64,000 nucleotides of DNA from Thalassospira marina (GCF_002844375.1 NZ_CP024199.1:2715001-2779000); one strand, 5' to 3'. Positions 16,931-26,323 are shown, counted from the first letter of the stretch. Made by a program: numbers and translations. Notes: generated by a model not told the origin, from the letters alone.

Positions 16931-17923
16931 TTACAGGCTTTTCACCAGGGCAATTACATCATCATCAACTTCGATGCCCTCAGCGGCGGCCTTGGCGCGT
17001 GTTGCCTGCCCGCGCCGGCCCGGCAGGCGTACATTCGGGTCCTGCGCAATTTCTTCTGCCAGATAACGAATACGCTCCAGCGGGTCAAAGCCCGGCGCGG
17101 TATTTCTCGGGTCTATCACAATAATGGTATGGCCCAATGCGGGCGGTGCGCCCTTGTCATCAAACAGCGACGTTGCCTCGTGCGAGAAATGCGCTGCACT
17201 CAGCCCGGCTGACAGTATTTCCACCATCAAGGCCAGGGCCGCCCCCTTGGCATCCCCCGTCGGGATCATGGTGCCTTCCATGGCTTCGCTGGAATTTGTC
17301 GTCGGCTGGCCGTTACGGTCCAGTGCCCAGCCTTCGGGAATATCCGCCCCCTTCTGGCGGGCCGCCATGATTTTACCGCGCGCCACCTTGGACAGCGCCA
17401 TATCAACCACAATCGGGTCCTTGCCCAAAACCGGTGCGGCAAAGGCCAGCGGGTTGGTGCCATACATCGGGCGCAGCCCCCCCCAGGGGGCCATTGCAGC
17501 CGGGGCATTGGCCGTCATAATGGCCAGCAAACCCTGCTGGGCGAAACGTTCCACCGTCAGGCCCATCACCCCGGCATGGTGGGACCGGCGAATGGTCGCC
17601 ATGGCAATGCCCTGTGTCCGGGCCATTTCCGGCAGTTCGGCAACGGCAATATCAATGGCGGGATAGGCATAGCCATGCGCCGCATCAATTGCCAGAATAC
17701 CCGGTGCCGGGCGGGTGAAGGTCGGTTTCACCTGGCCGTCAACTTTGCCATTACGTGCCTGGGTGGCATAGGCTTCTATCCGGCGAAAACCATGCCCGCC
17801 CTGCCCCGATGCTTCTGCCGCGATCAGCGCGGTTGCCACAGAAGCCGCATTATCGGCCGAAACATTGTTACGAAGAAGGGTATCAATCACCAGTTGGCGG
17901 GCATCGGACAGGGTCAAAAGCAT
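16931..17923 (-). CDS. Ldh-family NAD(P)-dependent oxidoreductase (malate/L-lactate/ureidoglycolate dehydrogenase type)
   Basis: A 330-residue cytoplasmic oxidoreductase of the Ldh_2 family, which is unrelated to Rossmann dehydrogenases. Family marks: GHGFRRIEAY near the N terminus, the catalytic His in IRRSHHAGVMG, NPLAFAAPV and VVDMALSKVARGKI. Members reduce or oxidise 2-oxo/2-hydroxy acids or cyclic imines, so the substrate is open. The start at 17923 has AAGG about ten bases upstream; a longer frame to 17962 is possible. It sits upstream of dgoK on the same strand with a 281-base gap, so co-transcription is uncertain. Confidence 0.88.
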   Translation of the reverse strand: MLLTLSDARQLVIDTLLRNNVSADNAASVATALIAAEASGQGGHGFRRIEAYATQARNGKVDGQVKPTFTRPAPGILAIDAAHGYAYPAIDIAVAELPEMARTQGIAMATIRRSHHAGVMGLTVERFAQQGLLAIMTANAPAAMAPWGGLRPMYGTNPLAFAAPVLGKDPIVVDMALSKVARGKIMAARQKGADIPEGWALDRNGQPTTNSSEAMEGTMIPTGDAKGAALALMVEILSAGLSAAHFSHEATSLFDDKGAPPALGHTIIVIDPRNTAPGFDPLERIRYLAEEIAQDPNVRLPGRRGQATRAKAAAEGIEVDDDVIALVKSL

Positions 17924-18087
17924 GTGGGAAAACCTTGGCGTCTGGGGCAGCGTACAAACCATACCCCGCCGGGTTTACCCCCCGAAACAAGGCATGTGTG
18001 AAAACGCTTTCACCTTATCCATTCCCGCCCCACATCACCAGCCTGATTCCATAAATTCCACAGGCAAGAGCCTCCAAAATCAGGCGC

Positions 18088-18738
18088 TTACAACCGCTGG
18101 CTGCGTTCTTTTAGGTGGTTCTTCGATGCCTCAAGAAATTCCTGCGACAGGGTATCATCCGTCACCAGCCGCGATAACAGCAACGCGCCTACCATCTCGG
18201 AAATCAATGAAAGGGCTTCCTGATGAAGGTCGTTCTTTTCAACGCTATTTTCGGTACGGTTTTCAATACTGCTCCCGTCATCTTCAGCCACACCAGATAC
18301 CTCTGGCATTTCCCCGGCGATGGCCTGTTCGACCATGCCAATCAGGGGCTTTAACCCGTCGGAAAAGGCATCACGCACACCATTCCCCTGTCGGGCAGCA
18401 TCCGGCGCAAGGGCGGCAAAAGCACATCCCTGCCCCGGGTCATCGCGATGGCGTACGGTCAAATAACCATCAACCAGCCCGGCAATCGGGTGGGTGCGGT
18501 CTTTTTCCAGCCGCTTTTGCCAAAGATCACGCGTATTGGCGAGGGTGCGGCGGCATGATTCCTCTTCCAGATCCTGCTTGGATTTGAAATGCCCGTAAAA
18601 GCCACCATGGGTCAGCCCGGCGGCTTTCATGATGTCGACAACGCCAATGCCATCAAATCCCTTTTCACGAAAAAGCTGCGATGCGACCTGCAATATCCGC
18701 AACCGGTTTTCGGCTGCCTGTTCCCGGCTGACACGCAT
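18088..18738 (-). CDS. TetR/AcrR-family transcriptional regulator
   Basis: A 216-residue repressor type. The N-terminal helix-turn-helix is clear: RLRILQVASQLFREKGFDG, then VDIMKAAGLTHGGFYGHFK, matching the TetR family and especially the group with THGGFYGHFKSKQDL. The C-terminal ligand domain contains an Asp/Asn/Glu-rich stretch near residues 145-175 not seen in most relatives. Its ATG overlaps the stop of the MaoC gene (TGATG), so they are translated together, and it may control that gene in response to an acyl or aromatic compound. Confidence 0.9.
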   Translation of the reverse strand: MRVSREQAAENRLRILQVASQLFREKGFDGIGVVDIMKAAGLTHGGFYGHFKSKQDLEEESCRRTLANTRDLWQKRLEKDRTHPIAGLVDGYLTVRHRDDPGQGCAFAALAPDAARQGNGVRDAFSDGLKPLIGMVEQAIAGEMPEVSGVAEDDGSSIENRTENSVEKNDLHQEALSLISEMVGALLLSRLVTDDTLSQEFLEASKNHLKERSQRL

Positions 18739-19214
18739 CAGGCCACCTCGCCTTGTGGTTTGCGCGATACCAGTATCGTCGCTTCAAGTTCCTGCACCAC
18801 ATCGCCACGGTCATTAAGAGTCAGGCTTTTCATCACCAGACGCCCGCGGTCCGGCCGCGATTGCGATGGGGTGATGGACATGATTTCGCTTTCAACATGC
18901 AAAACATCGCCCGGCCGGGTTGGCATCGGCCATTTGACATTGGCATTGGTGCCAATCACCCCGGCAGGAAACGGCGTGGAATCAACAATCATGCGCATGG
19001 TCAGCGCCGCCGTATGCCAGCCACTGGCCGCCAGCCCCCCAAACAGGCTGGTCTTTGCCTGCACATCATCAAGGTGAAAATATTGCGGGTCAAACTGGCG
19101 GGCAAAGACCATGATCTGCGCCGCATCCAAGCTGTGCGTACCGCTTTTGAACCGCTGACCAACAAAAAGGTCATCCATATAAAGCGGGGCGATATCCTGT
19201 GTGCTATCGGGCAA
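18738..19214 (-). CDS. MaoC-family dehydratase (hotdog fold)
   Basis: A 158-residue hotdog-fold protein related to (R)-specific enoyl-CoA hydratases. The hydratase motif region reads ARQFDPQYFHLDD with Asp and His in the places used for catalysis, followed by FGGLAASGWHTAALTMR. Small MaoC proteins act on acyl-CoA thioesters in fatty acid, PHA or dicarboxylate metabolism; the substrate cannot be read here. It is the first gene of a two-gene unit with the TetR regulator. Confidence 0.88.
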   Translation of the reverse strand: MPDSTQDIAPLYMDDLFVGQRFKSGTHSLDAAQIMVFARQFDPQYFHLDDVQAKTSLFGGLAASGWHTAALTMRMIVDSTPFPAGVIGTNANVKWPMPTRPGDVLHVESEIMSITPSQSRPDRGRLVMKSLTLNDRGDVVQELEATILVSRKPQGEVA

Positions 19215-19363
19215 AATTGGCTCCTTTCACAAAATACCGTACCCATAATGCACGGCATTATTCATGATGATCATCATTTTATAACAGGAAACCGACCCAA
19301 TTGCACGTCTGATCGCGGGTTGCGCCGTGCACAACTGTAATGCTTCATGACCCGACAAAACAA

Positions 19364-19391
19364 AAGGCGGGGCCATGATGAACCCCGCCTT
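19364..19391 (-). terminator. Intrinsic terminator after the SURF1 gene
   Basis: Perfect 9-bp stem AAGGCGGGG / CCCCGCCTT. Read on the minus strand it is followed by TTTTGTTTTG, so it ends transcription of the cyo-SURF1 genes. Confidence 0.8.
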
Positions 19392-19452
19392 AAGTCCGGT
19401 TTCAGCTTTGGCGCCAACGCCGCCAAAAAAGAATGACTTATGATGCCTGAAA

Positions 19453-20220
19453 TCAGTCCTGCTTGCGGCCGCGCAGGGCAAACCACGCCCCTGCCGCCAC
19501 CATCAAAGCCAGCGAGAACCAGGTGATCGCATAAATCAGGTGGCTGTTATGAAAACGGATCTGCGTCAGCCCGCCCAAGGGTAAACCACCGTCATTTTTT
19601 TGCCCGTCCGCATCAATAAAAAACGGGGCGACCTTGCCCGTATCCAGGCCATCATGGGCCGCCATTGCTTTCACATCGCGCGAATACCAGCGATCATCGC
19701 CCGGCACATTATCGCGGAGCGCGGTGCCACCGGGTTCATCCATGCGCATCAGGCCATTGATGGTTACGATGCCATCAGGCTGGCCAGCGCTACGGGTGCT
19801 GGCATCCTTGTGATCGGTCGGGACAAAACCCCGATTGATCATGATGATATTACCCGAATCCTCGCGCAGAAGCGGCGTCATCACCCAGTAACCCGCACCA
19901 TAATCGGTCGAGGTATAAACCAGCGTTTCGTTGTCATTCAGCAATGTGCCGCGCACACTGACATGGCGGTATTCATCGCGGTCGCGGCTAACAGCCGCCC
20001 AGTCGGCCATATGCGGGGCGGGCTGCACCGGGGCGCTGACACGGGTAGTCACCTTCTCGATCAGATCAAGCTTCCAGGCGCGCCGTTCGACCTGCCAGAT
20101 GCCAAGGGCAACAAAGCCGCAAAACAGGATCACGGCGAGGATGGCAACAATGATCCGCGTGGTTTTTGATCGCGGCTGCGCCGTGCTGGCGCTATCGGGG
20201 GAAACGGGCTGCGTCATCAA
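19453..20220 (-). CDS. SURF1-family cytochrome oxidase biogenesis protein
   Basis: A 255-residue inner-membrane protein that helps assemble heme a/o into heme-copper oxidases. The N-terminal helix (about 22-42) is followed by GIWQVERRAWKLDLI, the conserved SURF1 entry; a periplasmic domain with YRHVSVRGTLL and MINRGFVP lies in the middle, and a second helix (HLIYAITWFSLALMVAAGAWF) is at the C terminus. It lies 94 bases after cyoD with a terminator-like hairpin between, so it is probably made at a lower level than the oxidase subunits. No heme o synthase (cyoE) gene is in the cluster. Confidence 0.93.
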   Translation of the reverse strand: MMTQPVSPDSASTAQPRSKTTRIIVAILAVILFCGFVALGIWQVERRAWKLDLIEKVTTRVSAPVQPAPHMADWAAVSRDRDEYRHVSVRGTLLNDNETLVYTSTDYGAGYWVMTPLLREDSGNIIMINRGFVPTDHKDASTRSAGQPDGIVTINGLMRMDEPGGTALRDNVPGDDRWYSRDVKAMAAHDGLDTGKVAPFFIDADGQKNDGGLPLGGLTQIRFHNSHLIYAITWFSLALMVAAGAWFALRGRKQD

Positions 20221-20263
20221 ACTTGCTTTCAGGAAAGAGCCGGAAAATCATCATAGACAGAAA

Positions 20264-20295
20264 AAAGGCGCGCCAGGTTCCCCCGCCGCGCCTTT
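20264..20295 (-). terminator. Terminator or attenuator hairpin between cyoD and the SURF1 gene
   Basis: Stem AAAGGCGCG / CGCGCCTTT (nine perfect pairs) with a 14-base loop; on the minus strand a run of six T follows. It should stop much of the cyoABCD transcript before SURF1. Confidence 0.75.
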
Positions 20296-20314
20296 CATCA
20301 CAAAACTCTGCCGG

Positions 20315-20713
20315 TCAGGGCATGGTTTTCATCATGCTTTCGGGCATCTGCGGCATCATGTTCGTATTAAGATGGAACATAACCCACAGCGAACCGCTGA
20401 TCGCAATGGCAACAACCACGATGGTGAAAATCAGCGCCAGCATGTTCCAGCCGCCTTCCGATTTTGCATTCATGTGCAGGAAATAGATCATGTGAACCAC
20501 GATCTGAATCACTGCCAGGCCCATCACGGCAATGGCGGTTGCTGTTGCGCTTGAAAGCACATCAGCCATCACCAGCCAGAACGGAATGGCGGTCAGGATA
20601 ACCGACAGGATAAAGCCGGTCATATATCCCTTGAAGGAACCGTGGGCGGCGCCATCACCATGACCGTGGTCATGATCATGCCCGTGGGAATGGTCAGTCG
20701 CGTGCGAGGTCAT
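20315..20713 (-). CDS. cyoD: Cytochrome bo-type ubiquinol oxidase subunit IV
   Basis: A 132-residue inner-membrane subunit with three helices, needed for assembly of the CuB site in CyoB. Core helices are GFILSVILTAIPFWLVMAD, the segment ending HMIYFLHM, and the last helix before GSLWVMFHLN. The N-terminal 24 residues hold eight His interleaved with Asp and Gly (MTSHATDHSHGHDHDHGHG), an extension that makes it longer than E. coli CyoD (109). The start at 20713 overlaps the cyoC stop (ATGA). The His-rich tail could bind copper or another metal, which is inference. Confidence 0.95.
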   Translation of the reverse strand: MTSHATDHSHGHDHDHGHGDGAAHGSFKGYMTGFILSVILTAIPFWLVMADVLSSATATAIAVMGLAVIQIVVHMIYFLHMNAKSEGGWNMLALIFTIVVVAIAISGSLWVMFHLNTNMMPQMPESMMKTMP

Positions 20714-21333
20714 CCCAGAACTCCCATCAGATAGACAAAGGAAAACACGCCAATCCAGATCACATCCAGGAAGTGCCAGAACAGGCTGAGGCACATCAGG
20801 CGGCGCTTGTTGGCTTCACCCAGGCCATATTTGGCAACCTGGATCATCAGCGTGATCAGCCAGATGATACCGCAGGTGACGTGCAGACCGTGGGTTCCGA
20901 CCAGCGTAAAGAACGAGGTCAGGAAGCCACTGCGCTGCGGGCCGGCACCTTCGGCGATCAGATGGGCGAATTCGTAAAGTTCAAGACCAACGAACGCGGC
21001 ACCGAACAGACCGGTAATTGCCAGCCAGACCAGGGTCCCCTGCAGCTTGTTCTTTTCCATCGCCAGCATGGCAAAGCCATAGGTAATGGATGAAAACAGC
21101 AGCATCGAGGTGTTGATTGCCACGAGCGGCAGATCAAACAGGTCCTGCGGGCCGGGGCCACCAGCATAATTGCGGCCAAGAACACCATGCGTTGCAAAAA
21201 GGACCGCAAAGATGAGGCAGTCGCTCATCAGATAGATCCAGAAGCCAAGCATGGTGCTGCTTGGTGCGTGCGGCTCTTCCTTGACGAGGAAGACCGGGGT
21301 CTCCGTATTATTCACGGCAGTTTGCGTAGCCAT
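20710..21333 (-). CDS. cyoC: Cytochrome bo-type ubiquinol oxidase subunit III
   Basis: A 207-residue inner-membrane subunit with five helices. It shows LGFWIYLMSDCLIFAVLFATH, the conserved entry helix of CyoC, and HGLHVTCGIIWL with the usual His residues, and ends in FWHFLDVIWIGVFSFVYLMG. It is the third gene of the oxidase operon, 10 bases after cyoB, and overlaps cyoD by four bases. Length equals the E. coli protein (204) within a few residues. Confidence 0.96.
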   Translation of the reverse strand: MATQTAVNNTETPVFLVKEEPHAPSSTMLGFWIYLMSDCLIFAVLFATHGVLGRNYAGGPGPQDLFDLPLVAINTSMLLFSSITYGFAMLAMEKNKLQGTLVWLAITGLFGAAFVGLELYEFAHLIAEGAGPQRSGFLTSFFTLVGTHGLHVTCGIIWLITLMIQVAKYGLGEANKRRLMCLSLFWHFLDVIWIGVFSFVYLMGVLG

Positions 21334-21343
21334 TATCGAGTTC

Positions 21344-23347
21344 TCACGCCTTTTTTGCCAGAAGCCGGGTCCGTGCTTCTTCGGTCTTCACGACCTGCTC
21401 TTCCGGAATATAGAAGTCGCGGTCATAGTTGAACGAATGCCCGATGGCCACAGCGATCATCGCAACGAAAGCGACAAGAGCAAGCCACCAGATGTACCAG
21501 ATCATTGCAAAGCCAAAGACAATCGCCAGGCCAGCAAGGATCGCACCGGTACCGGTACCTTTGGGCATGTGAATGGACTTGAACCCTTCGGTCGGACGGA
21601 CAAACCCGCGCTGCTTCATGTCGAACCACGCATCGTGGTCATAGACAACCGGCGTAAACGCAAAGTTATATTCCGGCGGCGGCGACGAGGTCGACCATTC
21701 CAGCGTACGTGCATCCCAGGGATCGCCGGTTTCATCACGCAGCTTGTCGCGATTCTTGATGCTGACAAAAAGCTGCATCAGGAACGAACCGATACCAACC
21801 GCGATCAGCACCGCACCAAAGGCAGCAATGATGAACCAGATATGAAGCGACGGATCGTCAAAGTGGTTCAGACGGCGGGTAACGCCCATCAGGCCCAGAA
21901 CATAAAGCGGCATGAAGGCGAAATAGAAACCGACAAACCAGAACCAGAAGGACATCTTGCCCCAGAACGCATCAAGCTTGAAGCCGAATGCCTTGGGGAA
22001 CCAGAAATTGATCCCGGCGAACACACCAAACACAACGCCACCGATGATCACGTTATGGAAGTGCGCAATCAGGAACAGGCTGTTATGGAGCACGAAGTCT
22101 GCCGGCGGCACAGCAAGAAGAACACCTGTCATCCCGCCGATCACGAAGGTCAGCATGAAACCGACCGTCCAGAGCATCGGGACTTCAAAGCGGATGCGGC
22201 CTTTATACATGGTAAACAGCCAGTTGAACATTTTCGCACCCGTCGGGATGGAAATGATCATGGTGGTGATACCAAAGAAGGCGTTCACACTGGCACCCGA
22301 ACCCATGGTGAAGAAGTGATGCAGCCAGACCAGATAGGACAGGATGGTGATCACCACGGTCGCATAGACCATCGAGCTGTAGCCAAACAGGCGCTTGCCA
22401 CAGAAGGTCGACACGATTTCGGAGAAAATGCCAAAGCAGGGAAGGATAAGGATGTAAACCTCGGGGTGACCCCAGATCCAGATCAGGTTCACATACATCA
22501 TCACGTTGCCGCCCATATCATTGGTAAAGAAATGGGTGCCGACATAACGGTCAAGCGTAAGAAGAACCAGAACGGCGGTCAGAACTGGGAAGGAGGCAAC
22601 GATCAGAACGTTGGTGCAAAGTGCGGTCCAGGTGAAGACCGGCATTTTCATCATCGACATGCCCGGCGCGCGCATCTTGACGATGGTCGCAATCAGGTTC
22701 ACGCCGGACAGCAACGTCCCCAGACCCGCAATCTGCAGGCCCCATATATAATAGTCAACACCAACACCGGGACTGTGAATAATGTCCGAAACCGGCGGAT
22801 AAGCCAGCCAGCCGGTACGGGCAAATTCGCCGATAAACAGCGAAATCATGATCACAACGGCACCGGCAGTCGTCATCCAGAAGCTGAAATTGTTCAGATA
22901 CGGGAATGAAACGTCACGCGCGCCAATCTGGAGCGGCACCACAAAGTTCATCAGACCGGTGACGAACGGCATGGCGACGAAGAAGATCATGATCACACCG
23001 TGTGCGGTGAAGATCTGGTCATAGTGGTGCGGCGGCAGGAAACCTTCATTGCCACCAAAGGCAATGGCCTGCTGAGCACGCATCATCAGCGCATCGGCAA
23101 AGCCGCGCAGCAGCATGATGACACCCAGGATCATATACATCACACCGATCTTTTTATGATCGACAGACGTAACCCATTCGCGCCACAGGTAACCCCATTT
23201 GCCGAAATAGGTGATACCACCCAAAACGACGAGACCACCGATCGCAACACCAAGGAAGGTCGCGATCAGGATGGGCTCGTGATACGGAATTGAATCAAGG
23301 GAAAGCCGACCAAAGATCAACTTTAACAGATCCGTGTTTGAAGACAT
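21344..23347 (-). CDS. cyoB: Cytochrome bo-type ubiquinol oxidase subunit I (heme-copper catalytic subunit)
   Basis: A 667-residue catalytic subunit that reduces O2 to water and pumps protons. Metal ligands are present: the low-spin heme His in FTAHGVIMIFF and the pair in LIAHFHNVI; CuB ligands in WGHPEVYILILP (His with the cross-linked Tyr) and VWLHHFFTMG. The extra N- and C-terminal helices of quinol oxidases are there, and the length matches E. coli CyoB (663). It is the second gene of cyoABCD. Together with CyoA lacking CuA, it marks a quinol, not cytochrome c, oxidase. Confidence 0.97.
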   Translation of the reverse strand: MSSNTDLLKLIFGRLSLDSIPYHEPILIATFLGVAIGGLVVLGGITYFGKWGYLWREWVTSVDHKKIGVMYMILGVIMLLRGFADALMMRAQQAIAFGGNEGFLPPHHYDQIFTAHGVIMIFFVAMPFVTGLMNFVVPLQIGARDVSFPYLNNFSFWMTTAGAVVIMISLFIGEFARTGWLAYPPVSDIIHSPGVGVDYYIWGLQIAGLGTLLSGVNLIATIVKMRAPGMSMMKMPVFTWTALCTNVLIVASFPVLTAVLVLLTLDRYVGTHFFTNDMGGNVMMYVNLIWIWGHPEVYILILPCFGIFSEIVSTFCGKRLFGYSSMVYATVVITILSYLVWLHHFFTMGSGASVNAFFGITTMIISIPTGAKMFNWLFTMYKGRIRFEVPMLWTVGFMLTFVIGGMTGVLLAVPPADFVLHNSLFLIAHFHNVIIGGVVFGVFAGINFWFPKAFGFKLDAFWGKMSFWFWFVGFYFAFMPLYVLGLMGVTRRLNHFDDPSLHIWFIIAAFGAVLIAVGIGSFLMQLFVSIKNRDKLRDETGDPWDARTLEWSTSSPPPEYNFAFTPVVYDHDAWFDMKQRGFVRPTEGFKSIHMPKGTGTGAILAGLAIVFGFAMIWYIWWLALVAFVAMIAVAIGHSFNYDRDFYIPEEQVVKTEEARTRLLAKKA

Positions 23348-23422
23348 CGGTTTACTCTTCTTTTCAGTGCGGCTGTGTCATGCACAGCCGCCAAGGTCCG
23401 ATAAATCGGGATCGCGTTTCGA

Positions 23423-24535
23423 TCAGAGCTTCGCAGCCGAAGAACCGCCAGCCGGTGCCAATTCACCAGTCGACAGATCAGCAGCCGGTTCCAGCCCAGC
23501 CGACTTTTCCTTTTCGGATGCAGATGCCGGGGAATAACCCTCAACCGAACAGATGCCAACTTCCGATCCATCCGGGAAAGGATAGAGCCCGGCATGTTCA
23601 CCGTGGGCTTCGCCGCCATTTTTATTACGCATATGGTCAAGCATCATCATTTCGTCCATGCACATTGCGCCCTCTTCGACACAACGGTTCAGGATGGCAT
23701 GATAAAGTTTAGGATCGACACTGTTGTAATATCCAACCGGGTTTGCCGTGCTCGGCTTTGCCAGATCCAGATATTCACCGCGACCAAGGGTCGTTGCACC
23801 GTCAGATTTGACCTTGGCAACCCACTGATCGAAATCAGCCTGGTTCATGCCATGGAATTTGAAGTGCATGTCGGTAAAGCCTTCGCCGCTATAGTTCGCG
23901 GAAAAGCCCTTATAGACACCTTCCTTATTGATCACGGCATGAAGTTTGGTCTCCATCCCGGCCATCGAATAGATCTGGCCTGCAAGTGCGGGAATGTAGA
24001 ACGAGTTCATGATCGAGTCTGAAGTGATCTTGAAATTGATCGGAACATCAACCGGAGCAGCAAGTTCGTTGACCGTGGCAATACCCTGTTCAGGATAGAT
24101 GAACAGCCATTTCCAGTTCAGCGACACAACTTCAACCGTCAGCGGCTTTACATCAGCCGCGATCTGGCGTTCTGCATCAATACGGTCAAGCGGGCGATAC
24201 GGATCAAGCTTGTGCGTGCTTACCCACGTCAGCGCCCCCAGTGCGATAATGATCAGCAGCGGGGCCGACCAAATGACAACCTCCAGCTTCGTCGAGTGAT
24301 GCCATTCGGGATCATACTCGGCGTCTTTGTTGGATTGACGGTATTTCCATGCGAAAAATACTGTCAGTGCCATCACCGGAATAATGATGAGCAGCATCAG
24401 AACAGTGGAGATAAGGATCAGGTCGCGTTGCTGCATTGCAACGTCACCCGAAGGCTGCATCACAACCAGATTGCATCCAGTCATCAGAAGCATCAGAGGT
24501 GCAATCAGCAGGCCGCGTGAAAGTTTTAATGACAT
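23423..24535 (-). CDS. cyoA: Cytochrome bo-type ubiquinol oxidase subunit II
   Basis: A 370-residue lipoprotein subunit with signal peptide ending LLMTGC, two membrane helices (about 40-65 and 85-105) and a periplasmic cupredoxin domain. The loop that would carry CuA ligands reads SANYSGEGFTDMHFKFHGM without Cys, so this is a quinol oxidase. It is about 55 residues longer than E. coli CyoA: after the core there is a tail rich in Ala, Ser, Glu and Pro (from GGEAHGEHAG to the end). First gene of the operon; start 24535 is set by the lipoprotein signal, while a longer frame to 24622 has no ribosome site. Confidence 0.95.
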   Translation of the reverse strand: MSLKLSRGLLIAPLMLLMTGCNLVVMQPSGDVAMQQRDLILISTVLMLLIIIPVMALTVFFAWKYRQSNKDAEYDPEWHHSTKLEVVIWSAPLLIIIALGALTWVSTHKLDPYRPLDRIDAERQIAADVKPLTVEVVSLNWKWLFIYPEQGIATVNELAAPVDVPINFKITSDSIMNSFYIPALAGQIYSMAGMETKLHAVINKEGVYKGFSANYSGEGFTDMHFKFHGMNQADFDQWVAKVKSDGATTLGRGEYLDLAKPSTANPVGYYNSVDPKLYHAILNRCVEEGAMCMDEMMMLDHMRNKNGGEAHGEHAGLYPFPDGSEVGICSVEGYSPASASEKEKSAGLEPAADLSTGELAPAGGSSAAKL

Positions 24536-24928
24536 ACGCTTGATCTTTTGATCAGTCTCAGGACGAGACCATTTGCAAACAAAACAGCAACAACCGCATT
24601 GCGCCCCGAAAGCACCAATCACGTCTATTGCCTGTCGTTCCCGGATTCAGTTTCAAAAACACAACGGCAAATCACCGTCATATTTGACGAAAATTAAGCT
24701 GGAAAAATTCAAACCAGTGCCGGGATTGCTACATCCGGCTGGTGATTTTGTCAACCCCGACACCCCAGCTTTTCCGCCACATTTGCCATGCCTGTGCGTC
24801 ATAAGTCACATTCCCAATCAAGAGGCGATTTGACACCAATGATTTACAGGCTCATAGTTGTTTTAAGACCAATTCCAAATCTGGCTTTGACCCAACCATA
24901 AAGGTCATAAAACAAAAGGGAGGGGTAC
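24536..24928. other. Intergenic promoter region between cyoA and a divergent MFS gene
   Basis: 393 bases with no supported gene. It must hold the cyo promoter (minus strand) and the MFS promoter (plus strand). A candidate plus-strand promoter is listed separately. The A/T-rich block at about 24650-24715 upstream of cyoA is a likely place for the oxidase promoter and its regulator sites, but I could not identify an Fnr- or ArcA-type box with confidence. Confidence 0.6.
24830..24858 (+). promoter_or_regulatory. Candidate sigma-70-type promoter for the MFS gene
   Basis: TTGACA at 24830-24835, a 17-base spacer, and CATAGT (four of six matches to TATAAT) at 24853-24858, about 70 bases before the MFS ATG. 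Confidence 0.4.
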
Positions 24929-26269
24929 ATGAATTATCCCAGTCAGTCTTACGCAGCGGCTTCCTCTTCACAACTTGAAAGGGACGTCAGGCAGCTTTCC
25001 ACACGCACCCAGGTCGACCCGGGCAAGATCGCATTGGGTGTTGTTATTGGTCGTACGTCGGAGTTTTTCGACTTTTTCACATATTGCATTGCAGCAGTAA
25101 TTGTATTTCCCCGCCTTCTGTTCCCGGCATACGATCCGGTGACGGCAACCCTTTATTCCTTCGCCATTTTTTCGCTCGCCTTCATCGCCCGTCCTGCCGG
25201 GTCACTTCTTTTTATGGCGATCGACCGCAAACATGGCCGCGGCGCGAAACTCACGGTTGCAATGTTCCTGCTGGGTGGCTCCACTGTTGCCATCGCCTTT
25301 ATCCCCAGTTTTGAAAGCGCCGGGGTGCTCGGCATTTATCTGCTGTGCGCGTTCCGTTTTGCCCAGGGTCTTGCCCTTGGCGGCGCATGGGACGGACTGG
25401 CATCCCTGCTGGCACTTAACGCGCCTGAAAACCGCAAAGGCTGGTATGCGATGATGCCGCAACTGGGCGCACCGCTTGGCTTTATTCTGGCTGCAGCCCT
25501 GTTCGCCTATTTCCTGATCACGCTTAGCGATGCCGATTTCATTGATTGGGGCTGGCGTTATGCCTTCTTTGTCGCCTTCGCCATTAACGTTGTCGCCCTG
25601 TTTGCGCGCCTACGTCTGGTCGCAACAACCGAATTTGGCTCTCTGCTTGATAAAAACGAACTTCAGGCGGTGCGGATTTCCGACACCTTCAAGGTTCATG
25701 GCCGCACTATTCTGACCGGGGCCTTCCTGCCGCTGGCAAGTTATGCCCTGTTCCACCTTGTCACCGTCTTCCCGCTTAGCTGGGTCAGCCTTTATACCGA
25801 CCATTCCGTTGGCCGATTCCTTTTGATCCAGCTTCTGGGGGCGTTTATCGGCATGGGCACCATTGCGGCGTCCGGCATCATTGCGGACCGCATTGGTCGC
25901 CGGAACCTGCTGGGCATTTCCGCCATCATCATTGGTGTCGGCAGCTTTATCGCCCCCTTCCTCTATCAGGCCGGGGCCGTTGGTGAAGATATCATTGTTC
26001 TGGGTGGCTTTGCCGTGCTTGGCCTGTCATTTGGTCAGGCGGCCGGGGCGCTGGCATCGAATTTCCGCCAGCAATACCGTTATACCGGCTCCGCTGTCAC
26101 ATCGGATCTGGCATGGCTGATTGGTGCGGGCTTTGCACCGCTGGTCGCCCTGTTCCTGTGTGACCGTTTCGGTCTGATCATGGTTGGCGCCTATCTGCTT
26201 TCCGGTGCGATCTGCACGCTGGTCGCGCTGTATTTCAACAAGCAGATGGTCGAAACCCAGGCGGACTAG
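24929..26269 (+). CDS. MFS transporter of the metabolite:proton symporter (MHS) type
   Basis: A 446-residue inner-membrane carrier with 12 predicted helices. The first half shows GRTSEFFDFFTYCIAAVIVFP and FIARPAGSLLFM, features of the MHS group (proline/betaine, citrate, alpha-ketoglutarate symporters), then GRGAKLTVAMFLLGGS as the loop 2-3 motif. The substrate is unknown; organic acids are the usual ligands. A strong GGGAGGGG ribosome site precedes the ATG. It is divergent from the cyo operon and followed by a terminator at 26324. Confidence 0.88.
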   Translation: MNYPSQSYAAASSSQLERDVRQLSTRTQVDPGKIALGVVIGRTSEFFDFFTYCIAAVIVFPRLLFPAYDPVTATLYSFAIFSLAFIARPAGSLLFMAIDRKHGRGAKLTVAMFLLGGSTVAIAFIPSFESAGVLGIYLLCAFRFAQGLALGGAWDGLASLLALNAPENRKGWYAMMPQLGAPLGFILAAALFAYFLITLSDADFIDWGWRYAFFVAFAINVVALFARLRLVATTEFGSLLDKNELQAVRISDTFKVHGRTILTGAFLPLASYALFHLVTVFPLSWVSLYTDHSVGRFLLIQLLGAFIGMGTIAASGIIADRIGRRNLLGISAIIIGVGSFIAPFLYQAGAVGEDIIVLGGFAVLGLSFGQAAGALASNFRQQYRYTGSAVTSDLAWLIGAGFAPLVALFLCDRFGLIMVGAYLLSGAICTLVALYFNKQMVETQAD

Positions 26270-26323
26270 GGTTTGCTGCTGCCTGGCCCCGCCAGATAAC
26301 GCACACTTTATATATCCTTATAT

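Noticed and set aside
21251..22909. Very long open frame (about 550 codons) on the plus strand opposite cyoB
   Set aside because: It is antisense to a clear catalytic subunit gene, its product is low-complexity, rich in His, Asp, Lys and Gln, has no ribosome site and no domain. It is a product of the cyoB codon pattern.
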